Assembly: GCF_040939455.1 (NCBI RefSeq)
Contig: NC_134117.1
Coordinates: 68,408,501 to 68,472,500 of the forward strand
Origin: Microcebus murinus
Lineage: Eukaryota > Chordata > Mammalia > Primates > Cheirogaleidae
Reading direction: 5' to 3'
DNA length: 64,000 nucleotides
The position numbers and the translations under genes were made by a program. Below, one piece after another: positions 1-10,734 of the stretch (position 1 is its first letter; every line of letters begins with the position of its first letter). Under the pieces are notes generated by a model. The model saw only the letters and a list, made by a program, of their open reading frames with translations. It ran no database searches and was not told the DNA's origin.

Positions 1-1565
1 CAGCACTTCTGTGTGGCCAAAACCCCACTAAATGAAGTTAACACAGGACCAGCTGGGAAAATATTAGCAACTAACTTATTTAAAGACAACATATAGATCA
101 TTGAGAAAAAGACATTTTGACAGGAATATGGCAAAGGACACCAACTTGCATACACACAAAAAAAAATTGAAGAAAGATACTCAGATGCAGTATTCATTTT
201 TTTTAAAATGCCAATTGAAACAAAGAAAATTTCCCCCCTACCTACTGAATGGCCAGATTGCAAAGGGGACAGGGGAAATGGACATCTGCGTCCCTGTGTA
301 CATCGAGACAACCATTCTGATTAGACACTGGCAATATGTATCTAAAGTCCTAAAAATGTACATATTATTAATACTTCTAGAGTTTTTTCCTCAGGAAAAT
401 CCCCAGATTATTATATACTAAGCGTGGAATGGAAGCTGTGGGGTCCAGGTCTCTGAAGTGGGCTATTGACTCTCAGTTCCCGTGAAGGCAGCGGCTGACC
501 TGAAGCTTCCGCGAGACCGAGAAGCTCAGAGCAAACTCATGCCTTCACCCGCTGCCGTAGTTCTGGACAGGGTGCAGCCAGGTGACCTCACCACAGGGAC
601 CCCTGAGAAACTGGCCGTTACATCTCAGAGCGCATGCGCACAAACCCGATGGTACAGCCACCGAGGCCACACGCCCACGCAGACGAGACTGTGCTGAATA
701 GCACAGCCCAGGCAGTTGTGACGGTGGGCATTTGTGTATCTAAACAGAAAAGGTACAGTGAAAATAGGACACTATAATTTTGTGGGACCACTGTCGTATG
801 TGCAGTCCATCATTGAAACAGCGTTACACGATGCGTGACTGTATTCGGGTTCAGGATGCTCAGAATTTGGCCTTCATGAGCTTAGTGTAAATGTTATTGC
901 TTTTGTCTCCTCAAAACTCCCACAACTGTTACATCAAAATCATCCTCACGGAAGCTGTTTGTGCACGCATCAGACGGTTTTATTCTCGCTATTGCTGCCA
1001 TTTGGCTAGCTGTGCCCTTCTTTAGCCTCTTGGTGGAGTCACTTACCACCCAGAAGGTGTGTGTGTCTGGGGGAAGTTTGCAGTGGGACGGATAACCTGT
1101 ACCTGGTACGTGTTTCCGACACTAAGGGCCCGGCCACCGCTTCCTTCTGAGGCTCTCATGCCCAGAGCTGATTATCCTGTTTGGTGTCACTTGGTGGGGC
1201 TGCATTAGTGTCCCTTTCAGATGTATTTATGATGCTGCATCACTCACAAAGATGAGGTGCCATTTGCTATGTGAGTGAGTGTTGTCCTCTCACGATGAAA
1301 GTTCTGAGGAAGTGTCAAGGGGGAGCACACAGTCCTGCATCTCCGTGTCCCATGTTGTACGAGGGTCTCCCACGTGGCCAGAGGGCAAAGGCCTGACTGC
1401 GGCTGATGGCGGGAGCCAGGAGGCGTCCCTCCTCAGATCACCTGCTGGATGCCACTTCCTCCTGCGCCCAAGTCTTGAGCTGTGGCCCAGGGGGCCCGAG
1501 TTCTCCCCTGGGGCCCACAGATGGGCTTCACGTGGTCTGTGAACTTATAAAATGGCAAAAGTGGC
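1..1565. other. No gene recognised; unassigned DNA
   Basis: The first 430 bases are A-rich and faintly LINE-like (around 60-190), but too diverged for me to assign. From about 430 to 1560 the DNA is of mixed composition, with scattered CpG dinucleotides and no recognisable repeat, exon or RNA. The open frames here are under 110 codons and show no known domain. Confidence 0.5.
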
Positions 1566-1767
1566 TATCTTAGCTCATGTTTGTTGCTACCCAAGGCTGG
1601 GTGATTTGTAAACAAAGGAGGTTATTTGCCGTGTAGTTCTATAGGCCGGATAAGAAGCACAGCACCAGCATCCCCTTGGCTTCTGGTAAGGGCCCAGGCT
1701 GCCTCCACTCATGGCAGAAGGTGAGGGGAGCGTGGCAGAGATCACATGGCGAGAAAGGAAGCGAGCG

Positions 1768-1831
<64 letters not shown>

Positions 1832-2009
1832 GCCAGGCTCTTCTTAATGACCAGCTCTTGCAGAATGAACAGACTGAAAACTCACTCCTCCCGCCATTAA
1901 TCTATTCATGAGGGGTCCTCACTCATAACCTTTCATTAGGACCCACCTGCAACACTGGGATCAAATTTCAACATGAGGCTTGGAGGAGACAAACATGCCA
2001 ACCACAGCA
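1566..2009 (-). mobile_element. MaLR LTR, MST-like, minus strand
   Basis: Read on the minus strand this is a MaLR-type (ERVL-related) solo LTR. Seen on the plus strand are the reversed hallmarks: TTGTTGCTACCCAAGGCTGG, then CATGGCAGAAGGTGAGGGGA, ATCACATGGCGAGAAAGGAA, a GA microsatellite, and the end GAGACAAACATGCCAACCAC. MST LTRs commonly hold a purine-rich tract at this point, which has expanded here to (GA)n. There is no internal retroviral sequence. The family call is by eye. Confidence 0.7.
1771..1828 (+). repeat. (GA)29 microsatellite
   Basis: An uninterrupted GA dinucleotide array of 58 bases inside the MST-like LTR. It is a pure purine/pyrimidine mirror repeat, so it can in principle form intramolecular triplex DNA, and it is likely to be length-polymorphic. 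Confidence 0.95.
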
Positions 2010-2141
2010 GTGCACTTGGAGGCTCTTTAGGGTGGATGGTACATACTTTTCATCAAAGAGTTGGTTGGTCTCCAAAAAGATTAAAACAATTGTCTTAGAG
2101 AATCCTTGAATAAGCAGAGATATATCATTTTAAGCTTTCTT

Positions 2142-2420
2142 TTAACTTTTTATTTTGAAATGGTTTTAAACTTACAGAAAAGTTGCAAAAACAAGTGAGA
2201 GTTCACATCTATCTTTCACTCAGCTTCCCCTGATATGAACAATTCACAGAATTGTAACAACCAGGAAATTGACACTGGTGCCATACACACTAGTACCCAG
2301 TGAACTACTGACCCTGTGTACATTTCACCGGATACCCCAGTGTTCATTCTCTGTTTCAAGATCCAATCCAGGATTCCACATTGTGTATAGTTGTGTCTTC
2401 TTAATCTCTTCAAATCTATG
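2142..2420 (-). mobile_element. Old L1M fragment, minus strand
   Basis: The stretch from TTTTTATTTTGAAATGG to about TTCTTAATCTCTTC, including AAACTTACAGAAAAGTTGCA and CCCAGTGAACTACTGACCC-like text, matches the reverse orientation of an old mammalian L1 (L1M) 3' region. It is highly diverged with no open frame of note. Confidence 0.55.
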
Positions 2421-2859
2421 GCATTTCCTTATTTTAAAGAAGAAGATAAAATCTGTTGGTAATGATGATGTTAAAATTCAAGACAAACAAATGGGGGGGC
2501 AACAAATAGGGGCAAACAAATGATCTGCCTCTCTTTCTTCCTTCTTGCCTTCTTACTCATTTTTTGTCCCAAGCAAAACTTTAAAATTAGTTTTATTTTT
2601 ATTTGCTACCATTGAAGTAAAAAGTAATAATTTTTATTTTAAAATAAATAAAATATATTGTTGTTACTTTTAAAGGCTTTAAAGGCCTTAACTATTAAAC
2701 ATATTTCACATCAGTCAAATATATTTAATATAAATATTAATACATGACTATATAAAATATACAGTACATGACTAATATATATTTAATATAAAATATGTGA
2801 CTGTAATAATCATATGACTGATTTTACAACTTCGCAGTAAAGAATTTAACAGGTCTCAC
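2421..2859. other. AT-rich low-complexity DNA
   Basis: Mostly A and T, with repeated ATATTTAATATAAA-like words between about 2590 and 2830. I see no gene or assignable repeat. The AT word repetition (TATTTAATATAAATATTAA and ATATTTAATATAAAATATG) suggests local slippage. Confidence 0.6.
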
Positions 2860-3625
2860 TTTTGTCCTCAGCTTCTGGGAGGTGATCTCTAAGCTCTTGG
2901 AATATAATACCTCACAGGATTGTCTTCATTTGCCTGGGGGCCTTGGCTCACACTGGATAGTCTAACAATGTGATTTAGGGTGGGGCTGCCACACTGGGTA
3001 GTCTTAGGATGGGACCTGGACATTCCAGGTGGGAACAGTATATGTGGGGTGGGGGCTTTGGGACATGTGGTGTTAGGTGACCTCTGGAGACTGGAGACTG
3101 AGGTTGGCCACACAGAAGGCCAGTCTTCCCTCCATGGTGGAGCCCCAAGTCTGCTCTTGGAAACAGACGTGTATGCAGATACTATGTGTGTTATATTAAC
3201 TTGGAAAGGATTTTGGTAGGCATCACTCTTCTCTCCACGGTTTAGAGAAGTTACCATGGAGCCCAATGGACATCAAGACTTGAGTGGCTTCTCCTGTTGG
3301 CTGTAACACTCCATGTGTATTGTCACACATCAATGCTGGGACAGTAATGCTGTGCTGGCTTGTGGGAAGAGGATAACAGGGACTGCATTTGGTGCTTTTC
3401 CTGGACTCTGTGTGCTGTTCCCGTGGCTGATTTTAATCTAGCCTTTCACTGAAAATAAACCATAGCCACACGTAGAACAGCGTTCAGTGAGTTCTATCTC
3501 TTTTTAGCAAATTATTAAACCTAAGAGTGGTTTTAGGAACCCTCCAAATTTGCAGCTGGTTTCACCAATGAGGGCAGTCTTGTGCACTGTTCCCGTAATT
3601 TGCAGTTGGACTTAACTCTTGCAAT
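2860..3625 (+). mobile_element. ERVL-type LTR (MLT2-like), plus strand
   Basis: The segment runs from CTCAGCTTCTGGGAGG through GATAGTCTAACAATGTGATT and TAGTCTTAGGATGGGACCTG to the end AATTTGCAGTTGGACTTAAC. This order resembles MLT2-class LTRs of endogenous retrovirus L. An ATAAA-type polyadenylation word occurs at GAAAATAAACCATAG near 3450. It is interrupted by an unrelated insert of about 110 bases at 3145-3256. No viral coding sequence is present. Confidence 0.55.
3145..3254 (+). repeat. Dispersed direct duplication, copy A
   Basis: About 110 bases starting CCAAGTCT and ending GAGAAGTTAC recur at 5002-5115 in the same orientation with roughly 80-85% identity by eye and a few small indels. 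Shared words include GCTCTTGGAAACAGAC, ATGTGTGTTATAT and CTCTTCTCTCCA. Copy A sits inside the MLT2-like LTR and is bounded by TGGAGCCC on both sides (3138-3145 and 3257-3264), which looks like an 8-base target duplication. I cannot assign the shared segment to a known family. Confidence 0.6.
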
Positions 3626-5001
3626 GAATTTGAAACCCATGAGTCTTTGCACTTGAAGATAAAAATCATTCTTCTCCCAAGACAAAAAAGGGATTGTTTC
3701 TAGTAAAGTGGCATTTTATATTTAGCACATGGATTTTGATGAAAGTTTCTTTATATTTCAATGTTTCCTATATAAGAACACAACAGAACAAAGCTGGTCA
3801 GTTCAAGACCTGAAGTTATCTCACCTGCATTGAGGGTTTATAACGACCATTAGCTTTCTTCTAAACTACAATGGAGATTAAGCCCAACACAGAACCACTG
3901 TCTTGAAAGATCCCAACCATGATCTGTCACACATGCACCTCTGTCTAGAGTCCAGAGCTCTTAAAAAGGTCTGAAATGTTTTGCCAAAATCTAAGTTCTT
4001 CAGGACTAAAAAACCAGCTTGATTGACTTGTTTTGTTTTAGAAAATTGTCTTTTAGTTTTAAGCACAATTATGTAATTCTAGCAGATGGGGTGGTGGTGT
4101 AGTTTGGCAACAGGGGTATCTTTCCAGGGGCTCAATTACAATAGGTTTGCTTTGCATTGAGTGCGCTTTTTATTATGGGAACCAGACGTATCAAGTGTGG
4201 TGTATTTTCCTGGCAATTGAACTTGCCTTGATGGTTATTAAGTTTCTGAAAGCAGAAGTCCCAAGATTTACTTAAAAAGAGGAAAGATAAATTATAGGGT
4301 AAAGGCTAAACTGATGCTTTACATTATCAAAGACTGCTATTTTCAGAGCACTACAAAAATGGACTTTAACTGTGAAGATGGTTTATGCTATGGCATTTTT
4401 GGAACATATTTGTTGATTTTAAAAGTTTAAACATATAGGAAATATTTTAATGTGCATAAGTGAACACATCCTTTTTTTTTTGCTTTTATTTTCTCTATTC
4501 CTAAAATCCTTCCAACGGAAAGTTCTAATCGTGAAAAAGTACCGTAGTCTGTTAGCATTTCAACCGTTGGTAAACTTTTATTTAGGACTTTTCCAGCATT
4601 TGATTCTTAACTTACCAGTTTATTAACTAGAATGCCTTTAAAATAAAATTCACTGTACTAAGAGTTGAAATGAGTTGTTTTTAACTCACAAAATGAGCTG
4701 CCAAAAAGTATTTTCTTATATTTTGATGAATAACATTTTCAGAATGTTTATAAAAATTTAAAACATTTAATTGGATATAATTTTACATTTAAAAGTACTC
4801 GTTAATAAAATTAGAGACTTTTTTTCTGTAATCTTTCTACAAGCAAAGGAGAAGTTGCTATTCTAATTTTAGGACCCTGTTCTTGTTCACATAGCTGGAG
4901 GTCTTCTCATGGCATACAATTCTTTGTGCATAGCAGGCATCCGACAAACACTAAACCATAGTGAATACACAGAAGCTCCCAAGAATGGCCTTGGGAACAG
5001 T
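3626..5001. other. AT-rich DNA, no gene recognised
   Basis: AT-rich and apparently single-copy by eye, with short T and A runs such as that near 4470. I see no repeat family, exon-like frame or RNA. Confidence 0.5.
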
Positions 5002-5115
5002 CCAAGTCTATTGCTCTTGGAAACAGACATGTGTATGTAGATACCATGTGTGTTATATGTAACTTGACCCTTTTTGGTAGGCACCGCTCTTCTCTCCATG
5101 GCTTAGAGAAGTTAC
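5002..5115 (+). repeat. Dispersed direct duplication, copy B
   Basis: Second copy of the segment at 3145-3254, about 1.86 kb downstream. Here its right end runs straight into MIR-like sequence, while copy A has an LTR flank. Copy B may therefore be the older, source-like locus. Confidence 0.6.
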
Positions 5116-5172
5116 ATCTCGTGTCCAGGATCTCATGGCTAGTGTGTCTGGGATTCTACCCAGGTCTGAGGC
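5102..5172 (-). mobile_element. MIR fragment
   Basis: AGAGAAGTTACATCTCGTG followed by CTCATGGCTAGTGTGTCTGG and GATTCTACCCAGGTCTGAGG matches the conserved MIR core in reverse orientation (the segment usually reading GAGGTTAAGTAACTTGCCC then GGATTCGAACCCAGG). It is short and diverged. Confidence 0.5.
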
Positions 5173-5674
5173 AAGGCTGGCTCCTTCCAATTCTCCAGGT
5201 TTTCCTGATGGGATATGCATTGAACAGTAACAGGTGCACCTGGGGAAAAAAAATAAAGAAAAAAGAAAAAACCCAGAAGGGCTTTACCAAATAGGAACAG
5301 AGGCACTGACATCAATGTTAACATTAAAAAAGCATGGTTTTGTCAACAGATATTGGCAAGATATATGTGAACAGCATTTAACAAAAATTATGATCAACAT
5401 TAAGGATAATATTTTTGAAGCTTTATGAATTTTGTTACTTTTTGACATAAAGACATAATATTTAGAGTTAAGAAAAATTTGACCAAATACACTAGTTAGG
5501 TAATTTGATTCACCATTATTAGTTTACATTAGTCAAATTGGCAAAGGTAGGTATAGATTACAAAGCAATAAAATAGAATTAATTGATAGATTCTGAGCTT
5601 TGGAGATTTTTCAGTATCTGAAATTACTACAAAATATTATAATTTATTATGAGATAAGGAAAACCAATATATTA
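5173..5674. other. AT-rich DNA, no gene recognised
   Basis: Contains an A-rich run near 5245-5275 and otherwise unassigned AT-rich sequence. No exon, RNA or clear repeat is visible. Confidence 0.5.
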
Positions 5675-5678
5675 TTAA

Positions 5679-6060
5679 CCACTTCGGTACGGCGCTCACC
5701 GGCCACACAACCTTGCCCACAGCCGGCACTCACAGTCCGCACAATAGTCTGTGCTGTGCATTGACGACGGATCCGTTTTGCTCTTGTGTGATGAGGAAAG
5801 CTTGAAAGCACTGAAAGCTTGTTTTATTTTACAGGCAGCTTTACTTGTAAATCCGAATAGGTAACATGTACATATATGTTTTTATTATATTATTTTTAAA
5901 TGCTCAAAATTTTATTTTGATAAATGAAAAATTAGAAAAGTCAATTTTTGTTATTCACGCTAAAGTGGCTGTGCGCCTTCATATCACGGCTGTCGGCTAA
6001 AGTCGCTGTGCACGTTCATCTGTGGCTAGCGACTATAGCTGACGCTCGTACCGGAAGTGG
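5679..6060. mobile_element. piggyBac-type miniature element (MITE)
   Basis: A 382-base element exactly flanked by TTAA (5675-5678 and 6061-6064), the signature target duplication of piggyBac transposons. The left end reads CCACTTCGGTACGGCGCTCA. The right end, reverse complemented, reads CCACTTCCGGTACGAGCGTC, giving imperfect terminal inverted repeats that differ by one inserted C. The right subterminal part has repeated GCTGTGC/GCGACT words (TGGCTGTGCGCCTTCAT and GTCGCTGTGCACGTTCAT). It has no transposase frame, so it would be non-autonomous. It is CpG-containing and well preserved, so probably young. Nonautonomous piggyBacs are known from the mouse lemur genome; this exact subfamily is not one I can name. 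Confidence 0.85.
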
Positions 6061-6064
6061 TTAA

Positions 6065-7649
6065 AAAACTTTACAGCCCTTTATATAATGTAGTAAAACT
6101 AGTAGCAATTAATGTTTCAATAAGAATTAACAAAATTGTGCCATTTAAAATCTGCTCAGTTCTCTCCCAAATAATAATTATCTAAAGTGGGAAGCTAAAG
6201 AAGATAGCAACATACCATTTATTAAAGGACAACACTACATATAAAATTCTGTACTTTTCAAAGTAATACATGAGAAAAAATTCAGTGTTTTAATCATCAA
6301 TAAAGAAAAAGAAACAAAATAACAAAAATTCAATTTGCATTTCTTGGGAAGGGGGAATTCCAAGAAATATAATCCAAAAAATAATATTAATAAAAGAAGA
6401 AATAAATTAGAAAATATCAAAATGGAAAATTATAAACCTCAAAAAAGACAACCCACTAAAAATCTGATCAAGAAAAAAGATAAATATGTACAAACCATGT
6501 TATAATTAAAAAGGAGAAAAGCCAAGGTATGTATTTTTTGTAATATTATAAGCAAATATGATTAATTGTTAACAAGTACTTTTGGAAAATTTGATAGATA
6601 TTTTGGTGTCCTTGGTCTCAGTTGTGACCACTAGAGGGTGTGGTAGTTTAAAAAATTTATTTTTCCACCCTTTCCCTCTTTGGAGAAGTCCTGGATGAGG
6701 CAGGGCTGTTCATTTTAGCGACAGGCCTGGGAGAGCAAGACTGGAGGCTGAAATGCTAGTTCAGACAGGCTCAAGAAGATGCTGGCTTGCCCACCCTCCA
6801 CTGGAGGGAACATCAAAATGAGTATTGCAGGGTTCTGGAGGAAAAAGAAAAAGACCCGGACTTTATAGCATGAATTGATAATACGGTATGGTTTTCAGGA
6901 AAATGAAAAGTGGATTTCTGACCAGAAGAAGATGCTAGCCCATACTGCTGTCAGCATTCAGCCTAGGAGGTCTGCAGAGGGAGTTGCTTCTCTTCTGTGA
7001 CTTGAGAGTGCCTCTGAAACCCAGAGGGGAGTGGCAGAGCAGAGCCCACCGGCCAGATGTACCATCCATGCCCGGAAGGGCAAGCAGTCTTCCCAGAATA
7101 GCAATGCTAAGTTAGAAAAGAGGTTAGTACAAATCCACCCTAAGGATTTTTATCATTAAATAGCTTCCAAGATCCATCTTTGGCTTTGACATGGCGTAAC
7201 ATGTTACAAATATAAAAATCTCACAGCTGGCATAGATCGGTCATCACTCCAGGCTTTTGGCAGACCACCTTTGCCTGCATCATGGAGCTGTGAAGGTTAA
7301 TTCTGGCAGCAATGTTTCACTTTGTGAAAAACAAAGCTTTCTGTGTAGGTAAGAATTTCATGGTACCCAGTAGAAGTCCCATTGTCAGTATATATTTTAT
7401 GATCCTTGGGCCTTTCTATGCTGCATTAGCAATAATTATACATATTGCCCCTTCTGTGAACCCCCTTCATTATTGAGCAACGTGATACATATAACTGTGC
7501 TGAAGCCTATGCAACACAGTAAGACCTCATTTCTAAAAAATAAAATGAATAAAATAAATTGTATAGGGAAAGGAAAAGATCTAAAATTGCTAAAACAGTC
7601 TTTAAAAAGAGGAACAAAATTAGAGGACTCACCTAGTCTGATTTCAAGA
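6065..7649. other. AT-rich DNA, no gene recognised
   Basis: Mostly AT-rich, with a more GC-rich patch at about 6680-7090. A degenerate 7SL-monomer-like end (ACACAGTAAGACCTCATTTC) is visible near 7513-7560, followed by AAAATGAATAAAATAAAT. No supportable gene. Confidence 0.45.
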
Positions 7650-7966
7650 GTTATTATTATTACACTAACTGAAATAAGCTGATCACAAAAGGACAAATAC
7701 TGTAGGATTCCACTTATGCAGGGTACCTAAGGTAGTCAAAATCATAGAGACAGAAAGTAGAGCTGCCTTGTGCTGGGATGAGGGGGGAATGGGAAGGTAT
7801 TGTTTAAGGGTACTGAGTTTCAGTTTGGCAAAATGAAAAACTTCTGGAGATGGATGGTGATGATGTTTGCACATAAATATGAATATATTTAATGCCACTT
7901 AACTACTAATACTAAAAATAGTTAACATGGTAAATTTTGTTATGTTTGTTATCTTACCACAATAAT
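7650..7966 (+). mobile_element. L1M 3' end, plus strand
   Basis: The 3' untranslated tail of an old mammalian L1. Visible are TACTGTAGGATTCCACTTAT, GTCAAAATCATAGAGACAGA, GGGTACTGAGTTTCAGTTTG, TTCTGGAGATGGATGGTGAT and the end GTTATCTTACCACAATAATA. The order is correct for L1M 3' UTRs. It is 5'-truncated. Confidence 0.8.
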
Positions 7967-7984
7967 ATTATAAAAGAAGAATAG

Positions 7985-9232
7985 ATTAGAAAAAAACATT
8001 CTGCTTATCAAAAGCCACCAGTAAGAAAATGAAATGAAAATGCAAGCCACAGAACTGGGAGAAGATATTTACAATATCTATAGCTGACAAAAGATGTATA
8101 TTTAGAATACATATAGAATAAATAATAAAAAGACAAGCAACTCAATTGAAAAGTGGCCAAATGACATGAAAAAGTAGAAAAGGTATTCAATGTCATTTAT
8201 TTTTAAGGGGAATAAAATCACAATGACCTACTCACTAAAATGACTAAAATGAAAAAAGACCAACAAAAATGTAGGCAAGATGTGAAGCAACTGAAACTCT
8301 CATTTTTTTTTTTTTTATCTGAGACACAGTCTCGCTTTGTTTCCCAGGCTAGAGTGAGTGCCGTGGTGTCAAGCCTAGCTCACAGCAACCTCAAACTCCT
8401 GGGCTTAAGTGATCCTCCTGTCTTAGCCTCCCAAGTAGCTGGGACTACAGGTAGAAGCCACCGTGCCTGGCTAATTTTTTGTTTCTATATTCAGTTGACT
8501 GGCTAATTTTTTTTCTCTTTTTTAGTAGAGATGGGGTCTCACTCTTGCTCAGGCTGGTCTCAGACTCCTGACCTCACACGATCCTCCTGCCTGGGCCTCC
8601 CAGAGTTCATATGTTGTTGAAAGGAGTATAAAATGGTTTGAGAACTTTAGAGATCTGTTTGTTAGTTTCTTGTAAATTTCAAGATATATCCACCCTTTGA
8701 CTCAGAAATTCCACTCCTAGGTATTTACCAGCAGAAATAAAAACAAATGTCTACAAAAAGACTTGCACAAGAATGTTCACTGCAGCCTAATTCATAATAA
8801 CCATGAAGAGAAAGCAACACAAATTTCTATCAATAGGAGAACAGATTTTCAGATTGTGGTAGGTTAATACAATAGAATATTAGGTTGGAACAAAAAGAAT
8901 GATCAACTCACTCACAACAATATGGATCAATCCCAGAAATATTATGTCGCATGAAAGATGCCAGACATAAATGAGTGATACAATATTGTCCCATTTATAT
9001 GAAATTCAAGAAAAGAAAAATTAACCTATAGTGATAGAAATCAGAGTACAGTTTCTCTGGGATGGAAGAGATTGGCTGGAATGAGCCTGAAGAGACTATT
9101 GGGGCAACGGACATGCCCTATATCTTGTTTGAAGTGATTGTACAGGAGTGATATAATTATCAAAACTTATCAAAGTGAGCACTATGCATTTTATTGTAAA
9201 TAAATTATAATATCTCCATTAAAAATTATCCC
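7985..9232 (+). mobile_element. Old L1 3' part, interrupted by an Alu
   Basis: L1 ORF2 3' region and 3' UTR, split by the Alu at 8303-8612. The left part has ATTTACAATATCTATAGCTG, AAAGACAAGCAACTCAATTG and AAAAGTGGCCAAATGACATG. The right part has CCCTTTGACTCAGAAATTCC, GTTCACTGCAGCCTAATTCA, ATAGAATATTAGGTTGGAAC and CAACAATATGGATCAATCCC. These are in the correct order for an L1M-class element, with frames broken by many changes. Confidence 0.8.
8303..8612 (-). mobile_element. Alu element, strepsirrhine type, minus strand
   Basis: A dimeric Alu in reverse orientation: a poly-T head, then GAGACACAGTCTCGCTTTGT, GTGAGTGCCGTGGTGTCA, CTCAAACTCCTGGGCTTAAG, GTAGCTGGGACTACAGG, and the second arm GTAGAGATGGGGTCTCACTC. 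The inter-arm segment (TATATTCAGTTGACTGGC) corresponds to the GTTGGCCAATT insert seen in lemur Alus. It lacks the leftmost 7SL head (no GGCCGGGCGCG), so it is 5'-truncated, and it is inserted in the L1. Confidence 0.85.
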
Positions 9233-9249
9233 CAAAGAAGTTTTATCAG

Positions 9250-9571
9250 TGAAGGTAGATTAGGTTATGTTGCAGTAAAAAAACTAAAACCTTAGTGACT
9301 TAACTCAGAAAAGGTGTATTTCTCCTCTAGTCCATGCTGGTTACAGACATTCAGCAACCCAGGCTGGCAATACAGTCTCTATCTTGAGAGCTGCCGGTCA
9401 CTATGGCAGAGATATCAGAAGGCTTTGGAAGATCTTATATTGGTAACTAAATGCACAGCTCAGAAGTGAAGTCACTTCTGCTCACAATTTGTTGGCCAGA
9501 ACCAATTAAACCATCCAACTTATCCCGAAGTGTGGCAGAAAGCACTTTTCTACTATTGTACAGACATTCTG
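9250..9571. other. Ancient repeat-like segment, family not assigned
   Basis: The string TATGTTGCAGTAAAAAAACT, then CTTAGTGACTTAACTCAG and GTATTTCTCCTCTAGTCCAT, and the end CAGAAGTGAAGTCACTTCTG, has the look of an old interspersed LTR or DNA repeat. It resembles 28045-28335, but I cannot name it with confidence. Confidence 0.35.
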
Positions 9572-9739
9572 TGTTATGGACTGAGTCATGTCCCTTAAAA
9601 GTCTGAAGCCCTAACCCCTAATATGACTGTATTGGGACATAGGACCTTTAAATAGGTAATTAAGGTCAAATGAGGTCATAGAATGGGGCCCTGGTCCAAC
9701 AGGACAGGTGTCCTCATAATAAGAAGAAGAGACACCAAT

Positions 9740-10210
9740 TGTCTTAGTCTGTTTTTCCTGCCATAACCAAATACCACAAACTGGATAATTTATAAATAAC
9801 AGAATTTATTTCTCACAGTTCTGGAGGCTGGGAAGTCCAAGACCAAGGCACCAGCAGGTTTTGAGTCTGGTGAGGGTCGCCTGCTTCCAAGATGGTGCCG
9901 TCCAGGTGTCCTCACACGGTGGAAGGGCAAAAAAGGGCTGAGCTAGTTCTCTTCAACCCTTTTATTTTTCATTTATTTTTTTAGAGACATGGTCTCTGCT
10001 GCCCAGGCTGGAGGGTAGTGGTGCAGTCACAGCTCAATGAAGCCTCCAACTGCTATCTCCAACCCTTTTATAAGGTTGCTGATGGTATTTACGAGTGCAG
10101 AGCCTGCAGGGCCTAATTGCCTCCTACAGGCTCCACATCTTAATACTGCTGTGTGGGGATTAAGCATCAGTGTGAATTGTGGAGGGGACACAAACACTTA
10201 ATCCATAGCA
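9740..10210 (-). mobile_element. MLT1A-like LTR nested in an MLT1
   Basis: Reverse-oriented MaLR LTR: TGTCTTAGTCTGTTTTTCCT, AACTGGATAATTTATAAATA, TTTCTCACAGTTCTGGAGGC, GACCAAGGCACCAGCAGG, CTCCACATCTTAATACTGCT, and the end CAAACACTTAATCCATAGCA. It begins TG and ends CA as expected for an LTR. A clean 5-base target duplication is not visible. Confidence 0.8.
9966..10059 (-). mobile_element. 7SL-derived monomer (FLAM/Alu left-arm type)
   Basis: A short reversed 7SL-type SINE: GAGACATGGTCTCTGCTGCC, GGCTGGAGGGTAGTGGTGCA, ATCACAGCTCA-like text and GAAGCCTCCAACTGCTATCT. It is flanked by a perfect 12-base direct repeat, CAACCCTTTTAT, at 9954-9965 and 10060-10071. It lies inside the nested LTR and is therefore the third and youngest layer at this spot. 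Confidence 0.75.
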
Positions 10211-10360
10211 CAAGGAATGAGTGCTCATAGAGAAAAGGCCACGTGAGGACAACATGAAAAGGTGACCCTCTCCAAGTCAGGAGTAGAACCCTCCCGGGAA
10301 CCAAACTGGCACCCTGATCTTGAACTTCTAGGCTCCAGAACTGTTGTTGAAGCCACAGCT

Positions 10361-10734
10361 AAGTCAGGTTGAGAACGGAAATGATAAAGTAAAAAGAACT
10401 AATAAACCAGAAATACCTAAGTAAGTCATTTCATGTTTTTAAGGGACAACTCATATCCCACATACACTCTGCAAAACAGGTAAATCCATGCAAAGATAAA
10501 AGCCTTCCTGATTCATTACTGAAGCTAGCAGAGCCATGATAGTAAAATCTGAAATGCTGTATTACACTTATACAGATGAGAAAAAACTTACCACAAACAA
10601 AAGCAACTATACCAAAACACCCACATTTAGTGTTTTTTGGGTGCCTACTATGCACAAAGAATTCTACGTTTCAGGCAAATCAACACTGAAGGGCCTACGG
10701 TGGAATTAGAAAGGAGCCAGGTGCACGTGGCCAG
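10361..10734. other. No gene recognised
   Basis: Unassigned, moderately AT-rich DNA leading into the CpG-rich patch. No repeat or exon is clear. Confidence 0.4.

Larger units (their letters stand above)
9572..10360 (+). mobile_element. MLT1 LTR (MLT1C/D-like), split by a second LTR
   Basis: The left half starts TGTTATGGACTGAGTCATGT and continues AGCCCTAACCCCTAATATGA, AATTAAGGTCAAATGAGGTC and GGTGTCCTCATAATAAGAAG. The right half resumes after 10210 with GAGAAAAGGCCACGTGAGGA and ends near TCTTGAACTTCTAGGCTCCA and GAACTGTTGTTGAAGCCAC. The two halves join in MLT1 order, so the element at 9740-10210 is a later insertion. No internal MaLR sequence is present. Confidence 0.8.

Noticed and set aside
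8878..8905. Possible second mariner end (ATTAGGTTGGAACAAAAAG)
   Set aside because: It lies in correct register inside an L1 3' region, where this position normally reads close to AATACTATTCAGCAATAAAA. The partner terminal repeat is absent. Chance similarity.
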